From contig CAUJGJ010000207.1 of the NCBI GenBank assembly GCA_963170055.1, positions 43,701 through 107,700 on the forward strand: DNA of 64,000 nucleotides. The letters run 5' to 3'. The translations under genes and the position numbers were made by a program. The notes beneath the pieces were generated by a model, which had not been told where the DNA came from, searched no databases, and saw only the letters and a program-made list of their open reading frames with translations. This stretch comes from Halisarca cf. caerulea. Lineage: Eukaryota; Porifera; Demospongiae; Chondrillida; Halisarcidae. Positions 63,173 through 64,000 of the stretch are shown here, one piece after another; the first letter of the stretch is position 1, and every line of letters begins with the position of its first letter.

Positions 63173-63733
63173 CTATTGAACTTCTATTAAAGTACATCCT
63201 ACCCTAACTATATAGTCTGTCATAGCCCAAGTTGATGTGGTGTTTTCCTGTTCACCGCATTCTTTGAACTTTAGTACTTTTATTGGATTCCTTATTGACT
63301 TGCACTGGTACTCCATTTCATTGATATATTCCGAGTGACCGGGGCAGACAGAATGGTATATGTGTGATGGAATTCGTCTGGGATCATAATCACATTCATA
63401 GGTCCAGCTGCAAATGCTCCTTTTGGAGAATGTGGTTTGTACTGGAACTTGCTGTTTACACTTTGTGTAAGAAGTGCTTTTATGCTGACTGCCTAAACTG
63501 CTTGCTATCAATGATCTTAGAGCCTCATCCCTCCCTTCAGGAATTATGTTGACTGCTAGCTGAGTTTCCTGTGATGGTCCATCTCCCTGAGGATTGTGTG
63601 TGGGATGGACATCAACTCCACTTCTGTTGCTGCAGTTAATGTAATCTTTTGTCCCATTTTGTCTTGGGAGTGATGCGGAGTCGACTGACGACATTCCTAT
63701 GAGAAAAGGTATCAACACCAGTAGCAAAAGCAT
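63173..63733 (-). CDS. Secreted interleukin-17-like cytokine
   Basis: IL-17 family proteins are secreted, cystine-knot-like dimeric cytokines acting through IL-17 receptors in animal immunity. The 186-aa frame starts with a signal peptide (MLLLLVLIPFLIG, likely cleavage after SVDSA at about 20) and then a variable Ser/Thr-rich region with sequons at Asn26, Asn33, Asn36 and, later, Asn164. The family core is clear from residue 108: CSWTYECDYDPRRIPSHIY (W-x-Y, D-x-DP-x-R-x-P), C130, C144, C159 and the ending IVRVGCTLIEVQ. Against vertebrate IL-17A, Cys130 and Cys180 align with one canonical pair. The partners of the second pair are replaced: Glu135 instead of the second Cys of C-x4-C, and Leu182 instead of the second Cys of CTC. 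Cys144, 159 and others may compensate. The start is firm: an in-frame TAG lies seven codons upstream. The gene is intronless and convergent with LIN52. Orthology to a named subfamily is not assignable. Confidence 0.92.
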   Translation of the reverse strand: MLLLLVLIPFLIGMSSVDSASLPRQNGTKDYINCSNRSGVDVHPTHNPQGDGPSQETQLAVNIIPEGRDEALRSLIASSLGSQHKSTSYTKCKQQVPVQTTFSKRSICSWTYECDYDPRRIPSHIYHSVCPGHSEYINEMEYQCKSIRNPIKVLKFKECGEQENTTSTWAMTDYIVRVGCTLIEVQ

Positions 63734-63809
63734 GTTGCAAAATAAGCAAATCTAGACTGAATTCACCTAAATAGATTGAAACGTTCACTAGCAGTTCCGG
63801 ACAGATGGG

Positions 63810-63929
63810 TCAATTTATAAGAACATTAGATATCCGCACTGATGCTATTTTGCTAAAAGTAGTTTGGTAATTTGAGCTAAAAACGTACGGAATGTAGTCT
63901 CGCAAGTAGCTCCATCCGCTGGCCGCCAT
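63810..63929 (-). CDS. Hypothetical 39-aa ORF or first exon at a YY1-type start
   Basis: Minus-strand ATG lies in AAAAATGGCGGCC, a full match to the YY1 consensus that often overlaps start codons of animal TATA-less genes. The frame reads MAASGWSYLRDYIPYVFSS, then NYQTTFSKIASVRISNVLIN and TGA. If it is a first exon, a donor at CCGTAC|GTTTTT is possible but weak. Its end overlaps the IL-17-like TATA region. The family is not recognised. Alternatively the YY1 site serves a plus-strand gene that begins beyond the window. Confidence 0.28.
   Translation of the reverse strand: MAASGWSYLRDYIPYVFSSNYQTTFSKIASVRISNVLIN
63814..63819 (-). promoter_or_regulatory. TATA box for the IL-17-like gene
   Basis: On the minus strand the sequence reads CTTATAAATTG, with TATAAA 81-86 bp upstream of the IL-17-like ATG. 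This is a suitable distance for initiation ~25-30 bp downstream and a 5' leader of about 50 nt. A TATA-type promoter fits an inducible cytokine gene, in contrast to the GC/E-box promoter of neighbouring LIN52. Confidence 0.45.
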
Positions 63930-64000
63930 TTTTTTCCTTCCCAATGAAAAGTTTGGGGAAGATGTATACGTAGTGGGGCCGAGGAACGATCACCGATCAT

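Noticed and set aside
63364..63552. 62-aa plus-strand and 63,009-63,197 minus-strand frames near the cytokine gene
   Set aside because: The first is antisense to the IL-17-like coding region, and the second lies in the shared 3' untranslated interval and overlaps the cytokine stop; neither has a recognisable domain.

Overview
The window comes from an animal (metazoan) nuclear genome, most likely a non-vertebrate. The clearest evidence is at the right end: a complete, intronless homologue of LIN52, a MuvB/DREAM cell-cycle subunit, and a complete, intronless secreted interleukin-17-like cytokine on the opposite strand. Both families are animal genes in this form. Splice-site-like signals, a polyadenylation signal, CCAAT/E2F/YY1-type promoter motifs and transposon remnants also fit a eukaryote. 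I cannot name the species or phylum.

Positions 1 to about 54,973 are one uninterrupted satellite array. Its basic unit is 104 bp, about 47% GC, giving roughly 528 units, all in the same orientation. The array continues past the left edge. It has a nested higher-order structure: blocks of 11, 15, 16, 21 and 36 units are duplicated head to tail at exact multiples of 104 bp. Unit types change along the array and the last ~1.3 kb before the right border is visibly degenerate. Each unit contains a 33-nt dyad that can fold into a hairpin. Open frames inside the array are by-products of the repeat and are not listed as genes.

From 54,974 to about 59,100 the DNA is unique or low copy and holds several exon-like pieces. 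The best is a CCCH zinc-finger reading frame with plausible small introns, starting only tens of bases from the satellite border. Others are short Gln-rich or otherwise protein-like frames I cannot name, a GC-rich stretch with 132-bp tandem and ~274-bp direct repeats, and a compact CCAAT/E2F promoter-like cluster near 58.7 kb.

From 59,241 to 61,749 the window is repetitive: a ~20-24 bp minisatellite split by a 1,070-bp hAT-like non-autonomous DNA transposon, then a second copy of a ~330-bp dispersed repeat also present at 55,970. A 200-N gap lies inside that second copy.

From 62,170 to 64,000 is a compact gene cluster: a possible small tail-anchored ORF (minus), LIN52 (plus), the IL-17-like gene (minus, convergent with LIN52) and a YY1-type start region with a short minus-strand ORF at the right edge. 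I see no operon, CRISPR array, rRNA or tRNA. No new molecular system is demonstrated; the most notable points are the highly structured satellite, an IL-17 that appears to lack one conserved disulfide pair, and the satellite border against a CCCH-finger gene fragment.
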